Positions 53,301 through 64,000 of a stretch of DNA of 64,000 nt are shown here, one piece after another. Every line of letters starts with the position of its first letter. Position 1 is the first letter of the stretch. Source of the stretch: Rhodospirillum centenum SW. Lineage in GTDB: Bacteria > Pseudomonadota > Alphaproteobacteria > Azospirillales > Azospirillaceae. The translations under genes and the position numbers were made by a program. The stretch is from positions 3,763,501-3,827,500 of the forward strand of contig NC_011420.2 in NCBI RefSeq assembly GCF_000016185.1. The letters run 5' to 3'. Below the pieces are notes generated by a model, which worked only from the letters and a program-made list of their open reading frames with translations, had not been told where the DNA came from and ran no database searches.

Positions 53301-54137
53301 TCACACCCGTTCCCCCGCCAGCACGGGGACGAGATCGGCCAGCGGCGCGTCGATCCGGGTGATCCCCTGCTCCGTCAGGAAGCGCGCCTCGTTGCGGGTC
53401 GGCGCGCCGTCCAGCACGGCGTAGTGCGGGCCCTGCGACCGCTTCATGATCTGCCGGGCGAAGATGCGCAGCATCTGGTCGTCGAAGCGGCAGCCCAGGA
53501 ACAGGAAGCCGCGCCCCGTCCGCCGCTCCTTCACCATGGGGGGGATCGGCGTCTGGATGTCGATCTCCGTCAGGACCTCGACATAGTCGGAATCCGACAC
53601 GAGCATGTCGGCATCGGGCTCGACCGCGCCGTGCGGCCGGTAGACCAGGGTGGACCAGGTGTCCGACACCTCGTCCGGCACGGCCCGGCCGGCAGCGTCG
53701 CGGGTCTTCCACCACCAGCTCGGGCAGCCGGCCGGGCCGACGCCGTGGCGGCTGGTCCCGGCCACGCTGCCCCACCCCACCGATCCGGCCAGCGCCGTCT
53801 CCAGCGTCCGGTCATACCAGGCGGAGACGACCAGAGGCGGCCGCGCCCGCGCCACCAGCCGGTGCAGCGCGTTGGGACGCAGCGGCGGGGCGAAGGCCTC
53901 GCGCATCAGCGCACGGACGGTCTGGCGGTGGCGTGCCCCCTCGATGTACTGCGCCGTGGCCCAGACATTGCCCCGCACCCGCCTGGGCAGGGCGACCCTG
54001 GCCGCGAAGAACGCCGCCAGGGCCTGCGGGCTGTCCGGCACCGGGCCGGGTCCGTCGAGCGACAGCACGCCCGGCCCCAGGAACGGGACCAGCCGGCCTT
54101 CGGCAAGTCCGTCGGCGATCTGCGGCAGCATCGGCAT
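53301..54137 (-). CDS. SIR2-like domain protein in the nifB operon
   Basis: A 278-residue protein with a SIR2-type Rossmann start, RLVPFLGPGVL (about 15-25), in place of the canonical GAGxS, and a later WSTLVYRPHGAV and GFLFLGCRFDDQMLRIFARQ, the last a signature of the SIR2_2 branch. A Trp-rich loop (CPSWWWKTRD) is unusual. It follows nifT with a 39-base gap, so is expressed with nifB-nifZ-nifT. SIR2 domains bind NAD; the branch includes NAD-consuming defence proteins, but nif-linked copies are known in diazotrophs such as Azospirillum and their role is undefined. I cannot place the catalytic His/Asn with certainty, so NADase or deacylase activity is open. Confidence 0.7.
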   Translation of the reverse strand: MPMLPQIADGLAEGRLVPFLGPGVLSLDGPGPVPDSPQALAAFFAARVALPRRVRGNVWATAQYIEGARHRQTVRALMREAFAPPLRPNALHRLVARARPPLVVSAWYDRTLETALAGSVGWGSVAGTSRHGVGPAGCPSWWWKTRDAAGRAVPDEVSDTWSTLVYRPHGAVEPDADMLVSDSDYVEVLTEIDIQTPIPPMVKERRTGRGFLFLGCRFDDQMLRIFARQIMKRSQGPHYAVLDGAPTRNEARFLTEQGITRIDAPLADLVPVLAGERV

Positions 54138-54176
54138 GGACCTTCTCCTGAGCCAGGGGACTGGGACAAGGGGTGC

Positions 54177-54386
54177 TCACTCCTCGCCGCGGCGGCGGGC
54201 CTCCACGGTCACCGGCAGGCGCGTGTCCGCCGCCATCTCCGGCAGGTCCAGCACCCAGCCGTTCTTCAGACGGACCCAGCCGCCCCAGAGGGCGGGGTGT
54301 TCCATCTCCACGACCGGCTGTTCCAGGTCCTTCTTGGGGACGTAGATCGAGGGTCCCTTGGCGGTCCGCCTGACCATCACCTTCAT
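54177..54386 (-). CDS. nifT: NifT/FixU protein
   Basis: A 69-residue protein typical of NifT: MKVMVRRTAKGPSIYVPKKD, LEQPVVEMEHPALWGG, and NGWVLDLPEM. NifT is present in many nif clusters, and its role is unclear (linked to nitrogenase maturation). The ATG at 54386 has GGGAGG upstream and overlaps nifZ by four bases. Confidence 0.95.
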   Translation of the reverse strand: MKVMVRRTAKGPSIYVPKKDLEQPVVEMEHPALWGGWVRLKNGWVLDLPEMAADTRLPVTVEARRRGEE

Positions 54387-54673
54387 GGCCGGCCTCCCGG
54401 CGCCGCGGCAGTCTCCTCGGGACGGAGCAGTTCCTTGCCGCGCATCCCGACGACGACGCCCCGGTCCACCCATTCCACGGCATAGACGTAGAACTGCTGG
54501 AGGAAGGTGCCGACGTCGCGCACATAGCCGAGGTCGCCCTTCAGCACCAGCACGTCGCCGATGTCGCGGCCGGGAAAGGTGCCGTCGTTCTTCACCCGGT
54601 AGCGGGCGACGACCTTCTGGCCGGGCCGGAAGACGGGCGGCCCCGCCAGTTCGTTGACGGTTTCCCTGCGCAT
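54383..54673 (-). CDS. nifZ: NifZ protein
   Basis: A 96-residue NifZ, which helps P-cluster maturation in the MoFe protein. Motifs: PGQKVVARYRVKNDGTFPG, LKGDLGYVRDVGTFLQQFYVYAV and VVVGMRGKELL. The ATG at 54673 has AGGAG upstream and an earlier in-frame start lies within the ferredoxin gene. It is followed by nifT with a 4-base overlap. Confidence 0.95.
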   Translation of the reverse strand: MRRETVNELAGPPVFRPGQKVVARYRVKNDGTFPGRDIGDVLVLKGDLGYVRDVGTFLQQFYVYAVEWVDRGVVVGMRGKELLRPEETAAAPGGRP

Positions 54674-54729
54674 GGGCTTCTCCTGCGGGGTAACGGAGCC
54701 CGCCGGCGGGGGGCGCCGGCGGGCGGGGA

Positions 54730-54924
54730 TCAGGCCGGGACGCAGGTCTTCGGCACCGGGCAGACCTCGGCGCACTGGGGCCGGTCGAAGCTGCCCTGGC
54801 ATTCGGTGCACTTGGTGGCGTTGATGATGTAGGCGTCGCCCTTCATGGCGATGGCCCCGTTGGGGCATTCGAATTCGCAGGCGCCGCAGGCCGTACACTG
54901 CGAGACGATGATCTTGTAGGCCAT
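54730..54924 (-). CDS. 2[4Fe-4S] ferredoxin, nif-associated (FdxN-like)
   Basis: A 64-residue ferredoxin. First cluster motif Cys10, 13, 16, 20 ([14 protein letters not shown]); second Cys39, 42, 51, 55 ([19 protein letters not shown]), with the eight-residue spacer typical of nif-type FdxN ferredoxins. A further Cys61 near the C-terminus is outside the motif. It lies 37 bases after nifB and probably donates electrons to NifB radical chemistry or nitrogenase. The ATG at 54924 follows AAGGAG. Confidence 0.93.
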   Translation of the reverse strand: MAYKIIVSQCTACGACEFECPNGAIAMKGDAYIINATKCTECQGSFDRPQCAEVCPVPKTCVPA

Positions 54925-54961
54925 GGCAAAGGCTCCTTCGCTGGAAGAGGGGTCGGGGGAT

Positions 54962-56440
54962 TCAGGCGGTGACGGCCGTCGCCCCTGCGCGCCCGCCCAG
55001 GGCGGCGGCGATGGCCGTTTCGATGTAGTCGTAGGCGTGGGCGTCGCTGACCTCGATGCCGGCCGCGGCAAGGCGCTGGCGCGGGCAGTCGCCGATCCGG
55101 GCGCAGAGGACGAGGGCGATGCCGTCCAGTGCTGCGAGCAGGCCCTCCAGCCCGTCCTCGTCGCCCTGGCCGCCCTTGCAGTAGGTGTCGTCCAGGCGGC
55201 GCAGGCCGGCGAAGGCGATGCGCCCACCGCGCGCCTCGAAGATCTGGAATTCGCGGGCATGGCCGAAATGCTGGTTCACCCGCCCGCCGCCCTTGGTCGC
55301 CACCGCGACCAGCAGGGCCGGCGTGTCGGCCAGGGCGGTGACGGCCTCCGCCGCCGCCGCGGCGCGGTCCGCCCGTTCCGCCGCCACCCAGGCGCGGTAT
55401 TCGGCGCGGGCGCTCCCGTCGTCCAGGACGGGCTCCTGGACCGGGTCGCCCAGCCTGTCCAGGGTGAACTCCTGGCCGCGGTCCTCCCCCAGCAGGCCGA
55501 CCGCGTCGGCGCGGCACTGGCGGCAGTGGCGCATCAGCTTCGCCCCGCCTTCCAGCCGGTCCTGCAACGCCGACAGTTCGCGCGCCGTGGGGCCGCGCTG
55601 GCCGGCGAGACCGAAGGCCGTGCCGTGCGCCGGGTCGGAGATCAGCGGCATGATGTTGTGCAGGAAGGCGCCGCGCGCCGTGACCTGGCGGTTCACCTCC
55701 TCCAGGTGCGCGTCGTTGATCCCGGGGATCATGACGGAGTTGACCTTGACCAGCACGCCGCGCGCGGTCAGGCGCTCCAGCCCCTCCATCTGGCGTTCGT
55801 GCAGGAGGCGCGAGGCGTCGCGGCCGGTCCAGCGGCGGTGGCCGTGGTAGATCCAGGGGTAGATGCGCTCGCCGACCTCGGGATCGACCATGTTGATGGT
55901 CACGGTCACATGGTCGATGTTCATGTCCACGATCTCGTCCACCAGCTCGGGCAGGGCGAGGCCGTTGGTGGAGAGGCAGAGCCGGATGTCCGGCAGCCGG
56001 CGCGCCACCAGCGCGAAGGTGGCGCGGGTCCTGGCCCAGTCGTAGCAGGCGTCCCCCGGCCCCGCGATGCCCAGCACGGAGAGCTGCGGCACCGAGGCGG
56101 CGACGGCCAGCACCTTGCGCGCGCCCTCCTCCGGCGTCAGCCGTTCGGAGACGACGCCCGGCCGGCTCTCATTGGCGCAGTCGAACTTCCGGTTGCAGTA
56201 GTTGCACTGGATGTTGCAGGCCGGCGCCACCGCGACATGCATGCGGGCGAAGTAATGGTGCGCCTCTTCCGAGTAGCAGGGATGGTCCTTCACCTTGGCC
56301 CAGACGTCCGGCGGCAGGCTGGCCGCCCCGGCGGCGGAGCCGCAGGTGCCGGCGGAGCATCCCGCTTTCGGGGCCGAGGCCGGAACCGGGGCCGCCGCCT
56401 TGCCCGTCAGCAGACTGTCGAGCGGGATCACCTGGGCCAT
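54962..56440 (-). CDS. nifB: Nitrogenase cofactor biosynthesis protein NifB
   Basis: Radical-SAM enzyme that fuses two [4Fe-4S] clusters with carbide insertion to give NifB-co, the core of FeMo-cofactor. The 492-residue protein has the SAM motif Cys75, 79, 82 (CNIQCNYC), the [10 protein letters not shown] segment, [12 protein letters not shown], and the NifB cysteines in [19 protein letters not shown]. The C-terminal domain (about 370-492), starting [20 protein letters not shown], is the NifX-like domain fused in proteobacterial NifB. The start is the ATG at 56440, with a sigma-54 promoter and NifA site upstream. Confidence 0.97.
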   Translation of the reverse strand: MAQVIPLDSLLTGKAAAPVPASAPKAGCSAGTCGSAAGAASLPPDVWAKVKDHPCYSEEAHHYFARMHVAVAPACNIQCNYCNRKFDCANESRPGVVSERLTPEEGARKVLAVAASVPQLSVLGIAGPGDACYDWARTRATFALVARRLPDIRLCLSTNGLALPELVDEIVDMNIDHVTVTINMVDPEVGERIYPWIYHGHRRWTGRDASRLLHERQMEGLERLTARGVLVKVNSVMIPGINDAHLEEVNRQVTARGAFLHNIMPLISDPAHGTAFGLAGQRGPTARELSALQDRLEGGAKLMRHCRQCRADAVGLLGEDRGQEFTLDRLGDPVQEPVLDDGSARAEYRAWVAAERADRAAAAAEAVTALADTPALLVAVATKGGGRVNQHFGHAREFQIFEARGGRIAFAGLRRLDDTYCKGGQGDEDGLEGLLAALDGIALVLCARIGDCPRQRLAAAGIEVSDAHAYDYIETAIAAALGGRAGATAVTA

Positions 56441-56479
56441 GGTCGGACCTCCGGGCTGAGGAGCGGGTCATCACCCCTG

Positions 56480-56496
56480 AGCAAGCCCGGTGCCAG
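56480..56496 (-). promoter_or_regulatory. Sigma-54 promoter of the nifB operon
   Basis: Minus-strand CTGGCACCGGGCTTGCT fits TGGCAC-N5-TTGCW exactly. The expected start is about 56470, some 30 bases before nifB. Confidence 0.92.
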
Positions 56497-56558
56497 TTGC
56501 GGGGAATCCAGGAAATGCAGGGCTTCCGGCCGGTCCCGCCGGCGATGCGGCGGACGTT

Positions 56559-56574
56559 TGTCGGGGATGCGACA
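56559..56574 (-). promoter_or_regulatory. NifA upstream activator site for nifB
   Basis: TGTCGGGGATGCGACA matches TGT-N10-ACA, about 65 bases upstream of the -24 element of the nifB promoter, in the gap between nifA and nifB. Confidence 0.85.
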
Positions 56575-56631
56575 CAGCCGATGTGGGGAAGCCGACAGGC
56601 CGCCGGACAGCGCCGCCGGGCGGCAGCGCGC

Positions 56632-58332
<1,701 letters not shown>

Positions 58333-58505
58333 CACGCCACCCCGAAACTACGGCGCCCCCGTCCCTGTCCGTGCCGCCCGTTTCCGCAGCCGGGCGTTTC
58401 GTATCGTTTCCCGGACACAAGCGTGCGCATCGCGGATCGGCAAAGTCAAGATGCCTGCCCTATCCGATTCGGACTGACCGGGCGACAGAGGGGGCGCCGG
58501 GCCGC

Positions 58506-58955
58506 TCAGCCGCTGCCGGGCACGGGCTCGGTGGCGCCGTGGTTCAGCTCGTCCAGGACATTGAGCCCGACGCCGAGGCGATCCATGGGCAGCAGCACGA
58601 ACCAGCGGTCCAGCGGCCGGTCGGGATTGCCCTCCTGCCCGGCCTCGGTACCCGGGACGGCCAGCCAGCTCCCGCCCGGCAGCCGGCGCCCGGCCACCGA
58701 CTCCAGTTCGACGCGGAATGCCTCCATGGCCGAGGCCGGCGTGTCGCCCAGGGCGGAGACGGCCGGCCCGCCGGGCCACGCCGCCTCCAGCCGGATCGCC
58801 TGACCGTCATCGCTGGCATGGGCGGTGGCGCGCAGGAGGATCACGCCGAGATCGTCCCACCCGGTCAGGGGCCGGGACGGCGCACCATGGCCTGTCTGCC
58901 CGGTCCGGTCACTACGGCCGCTGTCGTTCCCGCCCGTGTCGTCGTTCCTCACCAC
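58506..58955 (-). CDS. Uncharacterised protein between nifA and nifV
   Basis: Not recognised. A 149-residue protein with a disordered, Asp/Gly/Arg/Thr-rich N-terminus (1-33) and a globular part from WDDLGVILLRATAHASDDG to DRWFVLLPMDRLGVGLNVL. No signal peptide or membrane helix. The likely start is a GTG at 58955 (another GTG directly follows), with GGGGAGG upstream. It is divergent from nifV and ahead of nifA, so it could be cotranscribed with nifA or NifA-controlled from the shared region. Role unknown. Confidence 0.6.
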   Translation of the reverse strand: MVRNDDTGGNDSGRSDRTGQTGHGAPSRPLTGWDDLGVILLRATAHASDDGQAIRLEAAWPGGPAVSALGDTPASAMEAFRVELESVAGRRLPGGSWLAVPGTEAGQEGNPDRPLDRWFVLLPMDRLGVGLNVLDELNHGATEPVPGSG

Positions 58956-59104
58956 CGCCTCCCCTTGCCCGTCGTTTCGCCCTTGCCCGTCGTTTCGATG
59001 GTCGGTGCCGCCGGTTTCCGGTCCCGGCCGCGGGTGCCGACCGACACGCGAATCACTCTAACAGCCGGCACGCGACAAGGGCAGCACACATCCGGTCCGG
59101 CCCT

Positions 59105-59156
59105 TGTCGTGAATGCGACAAGGGCGCCGCCGGCCCGCTTTGTCGCATTCACGACA
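59105..59156 (+). promoter_or_regulatory. Two NifA upstream activator sites for nifV
   Basis: TGTCGTGAATGCGACA (59105-59120) and TGTCGCATTCACGACA (59141-59156) both fit TGT-N10-ACA and are almost perfect inverses of each other, 36 bases apart. They lie about 35-85 bases before the -24 element of the nifV promoter. Divergent use for the 58506-58955 gene is possible. The rest of the 58956-59259 gap holds nothing else. Confidence 0.88.
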
Positions 59157-59189
59157 GGTCCCGTCTGAGTTTTTTCAAAGGGTTACGGA

Positions 59190-59206
59190 GTGGCACGCCC
59201 CTTGCC
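59190..59206 (+). promoter_or_regulatory. Sigma-54 promoter of nifV-nifW-fixABC
   Basis: GTGGCACGCCCCTTGCC matches the -24/-12 consensus (TGGCAC at 59191-59196, five bases, TTGC at 59202-59205). The start near 59217 is about 43 bases before the nifV ATG. Confidence 0.92.
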
Positions 59207-59259
59207 AATCCCCTCCCGCGGCCCCCGTTCCGGGGCGTCGGGTCAGGGAGTGGCACAGC

Positions 59260-60462
59260 ATGGTGGTGTCCAGGCAGAGCGCGGCGCAGCCGGCCGGCAC
59301 GGGCGGTCCCCTCCCCCCGCCGCGGGTGCTCGTCCACGACACCACCCTGCGCGACGGGGAACAGGCGGCCGGCGTCGCCTTCACCCGTGCCGAGAAACTG
59401 GCCATCGCCAAGGCCCTGGCCGCCGCCGGCGTGCCGGAGATCGAGGCCGGCATCCCCGCCAGCGGCCCGCACGAGATCGACGCCCTGCGCGCCATCGTCG
59501 AGGCCGGCCTGCCGCTTACCGTCACCGCCTGGGGACGGCTGCACCTGGGCGATGTCGAGGCCGCGGCGCGGACCGGCGTCACGCGGCTGCATCTGGCGGT
59601 TCCCGTCTCCGATATCCAGCTCTCGCACAAGCTGGGCCGCAGCCGGGACTGGGCACTGGCCGAGATCGGCCGTGTCGTCGGTGCGGCGACTGCCGCCGGC
59701 TTCGCCGTCTCGGTCGGGGGTGAGGACGCCTCCCGCAGCGATCCGGCGTTCCTGCTGGACTGCATCGCAGCGGCAGAGGCGGCGGGGGCCGTCCGCTTCC
59801 GCATCGCGGACACGGTCGGCGCGCTGGAGCCCTTCGGGACGCTGGATCTGTTCCGCCGGCTGCGCGCCGGCACGACGCTGGATCTGGAGATCCATGCCCA
59901 CGACGATCTGGGGCTGGCGACGGCCAACACGCTCGCGGCCGTGCTGGGCGGCGCCAGCCATGTCTCCACCACCGTGGTCGGGCTGGGCGAGCGCGCCGGC
60001 AACGCACCGCTGGAGGAGGTGGCGGTGGCGCTCGCCACCCTGCACGGGCGCGACACCGGGCTGGACCTGACGGCCCTGCCCCGGCTGGCCGCGCTGGTGG
60101 CCGGCGCCTCGGGCCGGCCGATCCCGGCGGGCAAGAGCATCGTCGGCGCCGCCGCCTTCCGCCATGAATCCGGCATCCATGCCGACGGGCTGCTGAAGGA
60201 CCCGCGCACTTATGAGGCGCTGGCACCGGCCCTGGTCGGCCGCCGCCACGAGCTGACCCTGGGCAAGCATTCCGGCGCCCGCTCGGTGGAGGCCGCCTGC
60301 GCCGGGCTGGGGCTGCCGCTGGACCCGTCGCGGGCGCGGGAGGTCGCCGGCATGGTCCGGGCCTTCAGCGCGGAGACGAAGCGGGCCCCGTCCGTGGCCG
60401 ACCTGACCCGGTTCTGCGCCAGCGTCGAAGCCGCCGAAGGGGAGACCGCGCGATGCGCCTGA
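59260..60462 (+). CDS. nifV: Homocitrate synthase
   Basis: Makes (R)-homocitrate, the organic ligand of FeMo-cofactor, from acetyl-CoA and 2-oxoglutarate. The 400-residue protein has the DRE-TIM signatures [39 protein letters not shown], the metal-site [17 protein letters not shown] and [17 protein letters not shown]. The start is the ATG at 59260, which is downstream of the sigma-54 start; a longer frame that begins at 59113 is not transcribed from this promoter. It overlaps nifW by 10 bases. Confidence 0.96.
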   Translation: MVVSRQSAAQPAGTGGPLPPPRVLVHDTTLRDGEQAAGVAFTRAEKLAIAKALAAAGVPEIEAGIPASGPHEIDALRAIVEAGLPLTVTAWGRLHLGDVEAAARTGVTRLHLAVPVSDIQLSHKLGRSRDWALAEIGRVVGAATAAGFAVSVGGEDASRSDPAFLLDCIAAAEAAGAVRFRIADTVGALEPFGTLDLFRRLRAGTTLDLEIHAHDDLGLATANTLAAVLGGASHVSTTVVGLGERAGNAPLEEVAVALATLHGRDTGLDLTALPRLAALVAGASGRPIPAGKSIVGAAAFRHESGIHADGLLKDPRTYEALAPALVGRRHELTLGKHSGARSVEAACAGLGLPLDPSRAREVAGMVRAFSAETKRAPSVADLTRFCASVEAAEGETARCA

Positions 60463-60770
60463 TCGACACCCTGATGCGGCTGTCCGCGGCCGAGGAGTTC
60501 TTCGAGGTGCTGGCCGTGCCCTACGATCCGGCGGTGCTGCGGGTGGCGCGGCTGCACATCCTGCGCCGGATGGGGGAGCGCCTGTCCGGCACCGATCTGG
60601 CCGCCCTTCCCGACGGGGCCGTGCGTGCTCTGGCACGGTCGGCGCTGGAAGCGGCCTACGCAGAATTCACCCGGACCCGTCCGATCGACGCCCGCGTCTT
60701 CCAGGTCCTGAAGACGGCCCGGCATCCACGCGGCCGGTCCTTCGTCCCCCTCTCCAGCCTCCGCAGGTGA
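60453..60770 (+). CDS. nifW: NifW protein
   Basis: A 105-residue NifW, a stabilising or protecting factor for the MoFe protein under oxygen. Motifs: [30 protein letters not shown] in parts, and the C-terminal [12 protein letters not shown]. The start overlaps nifV by ten bases. Fits NifW in size and position between nifV and fixA. Confidence 0.95.
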   Translation: MRLIDTLMRLSAAEEFFEVLAVPYDPAVLRVARLHILRRMGERLSGTDLAALPDGAVRALARSALEAAYAEFTRTRPIDARVFQVLKTARHPRGRSFVPLSSLRR

Positions 60771-60773
60771 GCC

Positions 60774-61625
60774 ATGCATCTGGTGGTCTGCATCAAGCAG
60801 GTGCCCGACAGCGCGCAGATCCGCGTGCATCCGGTGACCAACACGATCATGCGGCAGGGGGTGCCGACGATCATCAACCCCTATGACCTGTTCGCCCTGG
60901 AGCAGGCGCTGCGCCTGCGCGACGAGTTCGGCGGCAAGGTCACCGTGATGACCATGGGGCCGCCGATGGCATCCGACAGCCTGCGCCGCGCCCTGGGCGC
61001 CGGGGCCGACGCCGCGGTGCTGCTCACCGACCGCTTCTTCGCCGGGTCCGACACGCTGGCGACCAGCTTCGCCCTGTCCCAGGCGATCCGGAAGATCGGG
61101 GAGAGCGAGCCGGTGGACATGGTCTTCTGCGGCAAGCAGACGATCGACGGCGATACGGCCCAGGTCGGGCCGGGCATCGCCACCCGGCTGGGACTGCAGC
61201 AGCTCACCTATGTCGCCAAGGTCTGCGAGGTGGACCGGCAGGCCCGCACCATCACGGTGGAGCGCCGGGCCGAGGGCGGCGTGCAGGTGCTGCGGACCGC
61301 CCTGCCCTGCCTGATCACCATGCTGGAGGGAACGGCGCCGCTGCGCCGCGGCAGCCTTGCCGACATGCTGCGCGCCGCCCGTGCCGAGATCACCACCTGG
61401 AGCGCCAAGGACGCCGGCATCCAGGACGTGATGAACTGCGGCCTGCGCGGCTCCCCCACCGTCGTGAAGCGGGTCTTCGCGCCCCAGGCGCGGGCGGAGA
61501 AGGCGGCGCAGATCGCCGTCGCCGGCCGCAACCCCGACGAGATCGCGGAAGAGGTGCTGGAGCTGATCCTGGACCGCTCCCCCGGGCTTGAGGACGAACT
61601 GCACCGCCGTTCCGCCGTTGCCTGA
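60774..61625 (+). CDS. fixA: Electron transfer flavoprotein FixA (beta type)
   Basis: Beta-type subunit of the FixABCX electron-bifurcating complex, which sends electrons to ferredoxin or flavodoxin for nitrogenase. The 283-residue protein starts [20 protein letters not shown] and has [17 protein letters not shown] and [20 protein letters not shown], the flavin-binding region. The ATG is three bases after nifW. It continues to fixB and fixC. Confidence 0.96.
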   Translation: MHLVVCIKQVPDSAQIRVHPVTNTIMRQGVPTIINPYDLFALEQALRLRDEFGGKVTVMTMGPPMASDSLRRALGAGADAAVLLTDRFFAGSDTLATSFALSQAIRKIGESEPVDMVFCGKQTIDGDTAQVGPGIATRLGLQQLTYVAKVCEVDRQARTITVERRAEGGVQVLRTALPCLITMLEGTAPLRRGSLADMLRAARAEITTWSAKDAGIQDVMNCGLRGSPTVVKRVFAPQARAEKAAQIAVAGRNPDEIAEEVLELILDRSPGLEDELHRRSAVA

Positions 61626-61693
61626 CCCCGTCGCCTGATCCCCGCGCCCGTTGCGCCGCGCCCGTGACCCCGGGCCAGAGGAGGACCGAACCG

Positions 61694-62806
61694 ATGTCCA
61701 CCCCGCCGACCCCCGCACCAGCCCCCGCATCGCCCCAGGCCGGCGGCCGCGCCAGCATGAAGAAGGAACTGCCCGAACGCTTCCGCAACCACCGCCATGT
61801 CTGGGTGGTGGTGGAGCTGGAACGGGGCGAGGTCCACCCCGTCTCCTGGGAGCTGCTGGGCGAAGGCCGCAAGCTGGCCGACAGGCTGGGCGTGGATCTG
61901 GCCGGCGTGGTCATGGGTCCGCCGACGGAGGCGACCCGCCGCGCCGCCGGAGAGGCCTTCTGCTACGGCGCCGATCTGGTCTATCTGGCCGAACATCCGG
62001 TGCTGGCGCAGTACCGGACGGAGGCCTATGCCCGCGCCCTGACCGACATCTGCGAGAGCTACAAGCCGGAGATCCTGCTGCTGGGGGCCACGACCCTGGG
62101 CCGCGATCTGGCCGGGGCCGTCGCCACCACCCTGCTGACCGGCCTGACGGCCGACTGCACGGAGCTGGCGGTGGACCAGGACGGCAGTCTGGCGGCGACG
62201 CGGCCGACCTTCGGCGGTTCGCTCCTCTGCACCATCTACACCCTGAACTTCCGGCCGCAGATGGCGACCGTGCGGCCGCGGGTCTTCGCCCTGCCGCCGC
62301 GGGTGGAGACGCCGGTCGGCCGCATCGTGCTGCACACCGTCCAGTTCGCGGAGGAGGACATCGTCACCAAGGTCCTGGACTTCGTGCCCGACGCGCTGAC
62401 GGCCAAGTCCCAGCTCGCCTATGCCGATGTCGTCGTCGCCGGCGGCCTGGGCCTGCAGCAGCAGGAGAACTTCCAGCTCGTGAAGCAGCTCGCCGCCACC
62501 CTGGGCGCCGAATACGGCGGCTCCCGCCCGCTGGTGCAGAAGGGCTGGATACCGGCGGACCGCCAGATCGGGCAGACCGGCAAGACGATCCGGCCCCGGG
62601 TCTACATCGCGGCCGGCATCTCCGGCGCCATCCAGCACCGTGTCGGGGTGGAGGGGGCGGACCTGATCGTCGCCATCAACACCGACCCGAACGCCCCGAT
62701 CTACGATTTCGCCCATGTCGGCATCGTGGCGGACGCCGTGCAGATCCTGCCGGCGCTGACCCGCGCCTTCACGCGGCGGCTGTCGTTCACCCGCCTGGCC
62801 GGCTGA
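61694..62806 (+). CDS. fixB: Electron transfer flavoprotein FixB (alpha type)
   Basis: Alpha-type subunit of the FixABCX complex. The 370-residue protein has a proline-rich extension (1-20), [38 protein letters not shown], and the FAD-binding C-terminal domain with [17 protein letters not shown] and [17 protein letters not shown]. The ATG at 61694 follows GAGGAGGACCG. A 68-base gap separates it from fixA. Confidence 0.96.
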   Translation: MSTPPTPAPAPASPQAGGRASMKKELPERFRNHRHVWVVVELERGEVHPVSWELLGEGRKLADRLGVDLAGVVMGPPTEATRRAAGEAFCYGADLVYLAEHPVLAQYRTEAYARALTDICESYKPEILLLGATTLGRDLAGAVATTLLTGLTADCTELAVDQDGSLAATRPTFGGSLLCTIYTLNFRPQMATVRPRVFALPPRVETPVGRIVLHTVQFAEEDIVTKVLDFVPDALTAKSQLAYADVVVAGGLGLQQQENFQLVKQLAATLGAEYGGSRPLVQKGWIPADRQIGQTGKTIRPRVYIAAGISGAIQHRVGVEGADLIVAINTDPNAPIYDFAHVGIVADAVQILPALTRAFTRRLSFTRLAG

Positions 62807-62816
62807 GGAGGACCCC

Positions 62817-64000
62817 ATGCGCGAGCATTTCCATGCCATCGTCGTCGGCGCCGGTCCGTCCGGCAACGCCGCCGCCTATACCCTGGCCAAGGCCGGGCTG
62901 AAGGTCCTGCAGATCGAGCGGGGCGAGTATCCCGGCTCGAAGAACGTGCAGGGGGCCATCCTCTACGCCGACGCGCTGGAGCGCATCATCCCCACCTTCC
63001 GCGAGGACGCGCCCCTGGAGCGGCACGTCGTCGAGCAGCGGATCTGGATGATGGACCAGGACGGCCATGCCGGGGCGCACTACCGCTCCAGCAGCTTCAA
63101 TGAGGAGAAGCCGAACCGCTACACCATCATCCGCGCCCAGTTCGACAAGTGGTTCAGCCGGCAGGTGCAGGCCGCGGGCGCGCTGGTGATCTGCGAAACA
63201 ACGGTGACGGCGCTGCTGCGCGGCGAGAACGGCCGGGTCGAGGGCGTAGTCACGGACCGGGAGAACGGCGTCGTCACCGCCGACATCGTGATCCTGGCGG
63301 AAGGCGTGAACGGCCTGCTGGGCACCCGCGCCGGCCTGCGCACCCGGCCGAAGGCGGAGCATGTGGCGCTGGCGGTGAAGGAGATGCACTTCCTGCCGCA
63401 GGAGACGATCGAGGCCCGCTTCAACCTGAAGGAGGATGAGGGGGTGGTGATCGAGGCCACCGGCACCATCACCGAGGGGATGGTCGGCACGGCCTTCATC
63501 TACACCAACAAGGAGAGCCTGTCGGTCGGCATCGGCTGCCTCGTCTCCGACTTCGGGGAGACGAAGACGAAGCCCTACGAGCTGCTGGACCGCTTCAAGC
63601 GGCACAGCTCCGTCCATCCGCTGATCGAGGGGGCGGAGGTGAAGGAGTACGCCGCCCACCTGATCCCGGAAGGCGGCTACAAGGCGATCCCGCAGCTCTA
63701 CGGGGACGGCTGGCTGATCGTGGGCGACGCCGGCTCCTTCGTGAACGCCGCCCACCGCGAGGGGTCCAACCTCGCCATGACGACCGGCCGGCTGGCGGCG
63801 GAGACGGTGATCCACAACCGGCGGATGGGCCTGCCCAACGTGGCGGAGAACCTGAAACGCTACAAGGACGAGCTGGACAGGAGCTTCGTCATGCAGGACC
63901 TGAAGAAGTACAGGAACCTGCCCGAGACCCTGCATACCAATAAACAGTTCTTCACCACCTATCCGCACCTGATCTCCAGCGCCGCGCAGAAGCTGCTGCG
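62817..64000 (+). CDS. fixC: Flavoprotein-quinone oxidoreductase FixC (3' end outside the window)
   Basis: FAD protein of the FixABCX complex, similar to ETF-ubiquinone oxidoreductase; it passes electrons to quinone in the bifurcation. The N-terminus has the FAD motif [21 protein letters not shown], then [35 protein letters not shown] and the second FAD segment [21 protein letters not shown] in parts. About 394 of an expected 430-435 codons are visible; the frame is open at the right edge. The ATG at 62817 is 10 bases after fixB, with GAGGAGGACCCC before it. fixX is expected just beyond. Confidence 0.96.
   Translation, partial: MREHFHAIVVGAGPSGNAAAYTLAKAGLKVLQIERGEYPGSKNVQGAILYADALERIIPTFREDAPLERHVVEQRIWMMDQDGHAGAHYRSSSFNEEKPNRYTIIRAQFDKWFSRQVQAAGALVICETTVTALLRGENGRVEGVVTDRENGVVTADIVILAEGVNGLLGTRAGLRTRPKAEHVALAVKEMHFLPQETIEARFNLKEDEGVVIEATGTITEGMVGTAFIYTNKESLSVGIGCLVSDFGETKTKPYELLDRFKRHSSVHPLIEGAEVKEYAAHLIPEGGYKAIPQLYGDGWLIVGDAGSFVNAAHREGSNLAMTTGRLAAETVIHNRRMGLPNVAENLKRYKDELDRSFVMQDLKKYRNLPETLHTNKQFFTTYPHLISSAAQKLL

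Noticed and set aside
53301..54137. Calling the SIR2-like gene a defence gene
   Set aside because: It sits within the nifB transcription unit with matching GC content and no partner such as a helicase, Argonaute or TIR gene.
59113..59259. Longer nifV starting at 59113
   Set aside because: That start lies upstream of the sigma-54 transcription start and overlaps the NifA sites.

Overview
The window is very GC-rich and densely coded. It carries a complete cytochrome oxidase assembly block, a two-subunit glycine decarboxylase operon under a tandem glycine riboswitch, a seven-gene Mrp antiporter operon and a Mo-nitrogenase gene cluster with an oxygen-sensing type of NifA. This combination, together with the ispH/thrB/rnhA neighbourhood, points to a nitrogen-fixing alphaproteobacterium of the Rhodospirillales/Azospirillales type (Rhodocista/Rhodospirillum centenum- or Azospirillum-like). 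That placement is inferred from gene content, not from a search.

Layout. 1-2.7 kb: cytochrome c oxidase genes (end of a CoxF-like gene, ctaG, ctaE, a DUF983 gene, SURF1). 2.7-4.7 kb: three uncharacterised genes, two of them paralogous membrane/coiled-coil proteins. 4.9-9.6 kb: thrC, an M16 peptidase, an acetyltransferase, algH and a peroxiredoxin. 9.7-12.1 kb: a low-GC island with a two-gene CBASS anti-phage system (CD-NTase plus a Cap15-like 2TM/beta-barrel effector) and a decayed IS5-type transposase. 12.1-17 kb: rnhA, thrB, a psp envelope-stress operon with a sigma-54 promoter, an IHF site and an upstream palindrome, a toxin-antitoxin pair, and ispH. 17-25 kb: a lipoprotein, the glycine riboswitch and gcvT-gcvH-gcvPA-gcvPB, an aminotransferase and a polytopic membrane protein. 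25.7-31.7 kb: a giant alpha-2-macroglobulin-like protein without the thioester cysteine, and a Na+/Ca2+ exchanger. 32-38.1 kb: mrpABCDEFG. 38.3-40.9 kb: a double cold-shock-domain protein and fadD. 40.9-43.6 kb: a mobile-element pile-up (an intact ISAs1-family IS with 10-bp target duplications, inserted in an IS3 remnant, then an IS630 element). 43.6-64 kb: the nitrogen fixation cluster.

Nitrogen fixation. Three transcription units each have a textbook sigma-54 promoter and NifA site(s) of the form TGT-N10-ACA: (i) nifHDK, a fused nifE-nifN gene, nifX, a DUF269 gene and a CCE_0567-family gene, on the minus strand; (ii) nifB, a 2[4Fe-4S] ferredoxin, nifZ, nifT and a SIR2-like gene, on the minus strand; (iii) nifV, nifW, fixA, fixB and fixC (cut by the window end), on the plus strand. 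nifA lies between (ii) and (iii). A DUF2478 gene and a molbindin gene sit between (i) and (ii) and are probably concerned with molybdenum. Together these supply the enzyme (HDK), FeMo-cofactor assembly (B, EN, X, V), maturation (W, Z, T) and electron delivery (FixABC, ferredoxin).

Most notable for follow-up are the CBASS island between rnhA and the peroxiredoxin gene, the single-polypeptide NifE-NifN, the complete sigma-54 regulatory region of the psp operon with an unassigned 55-residue first gene, and the SIR2-like protein inside the nifB operon.
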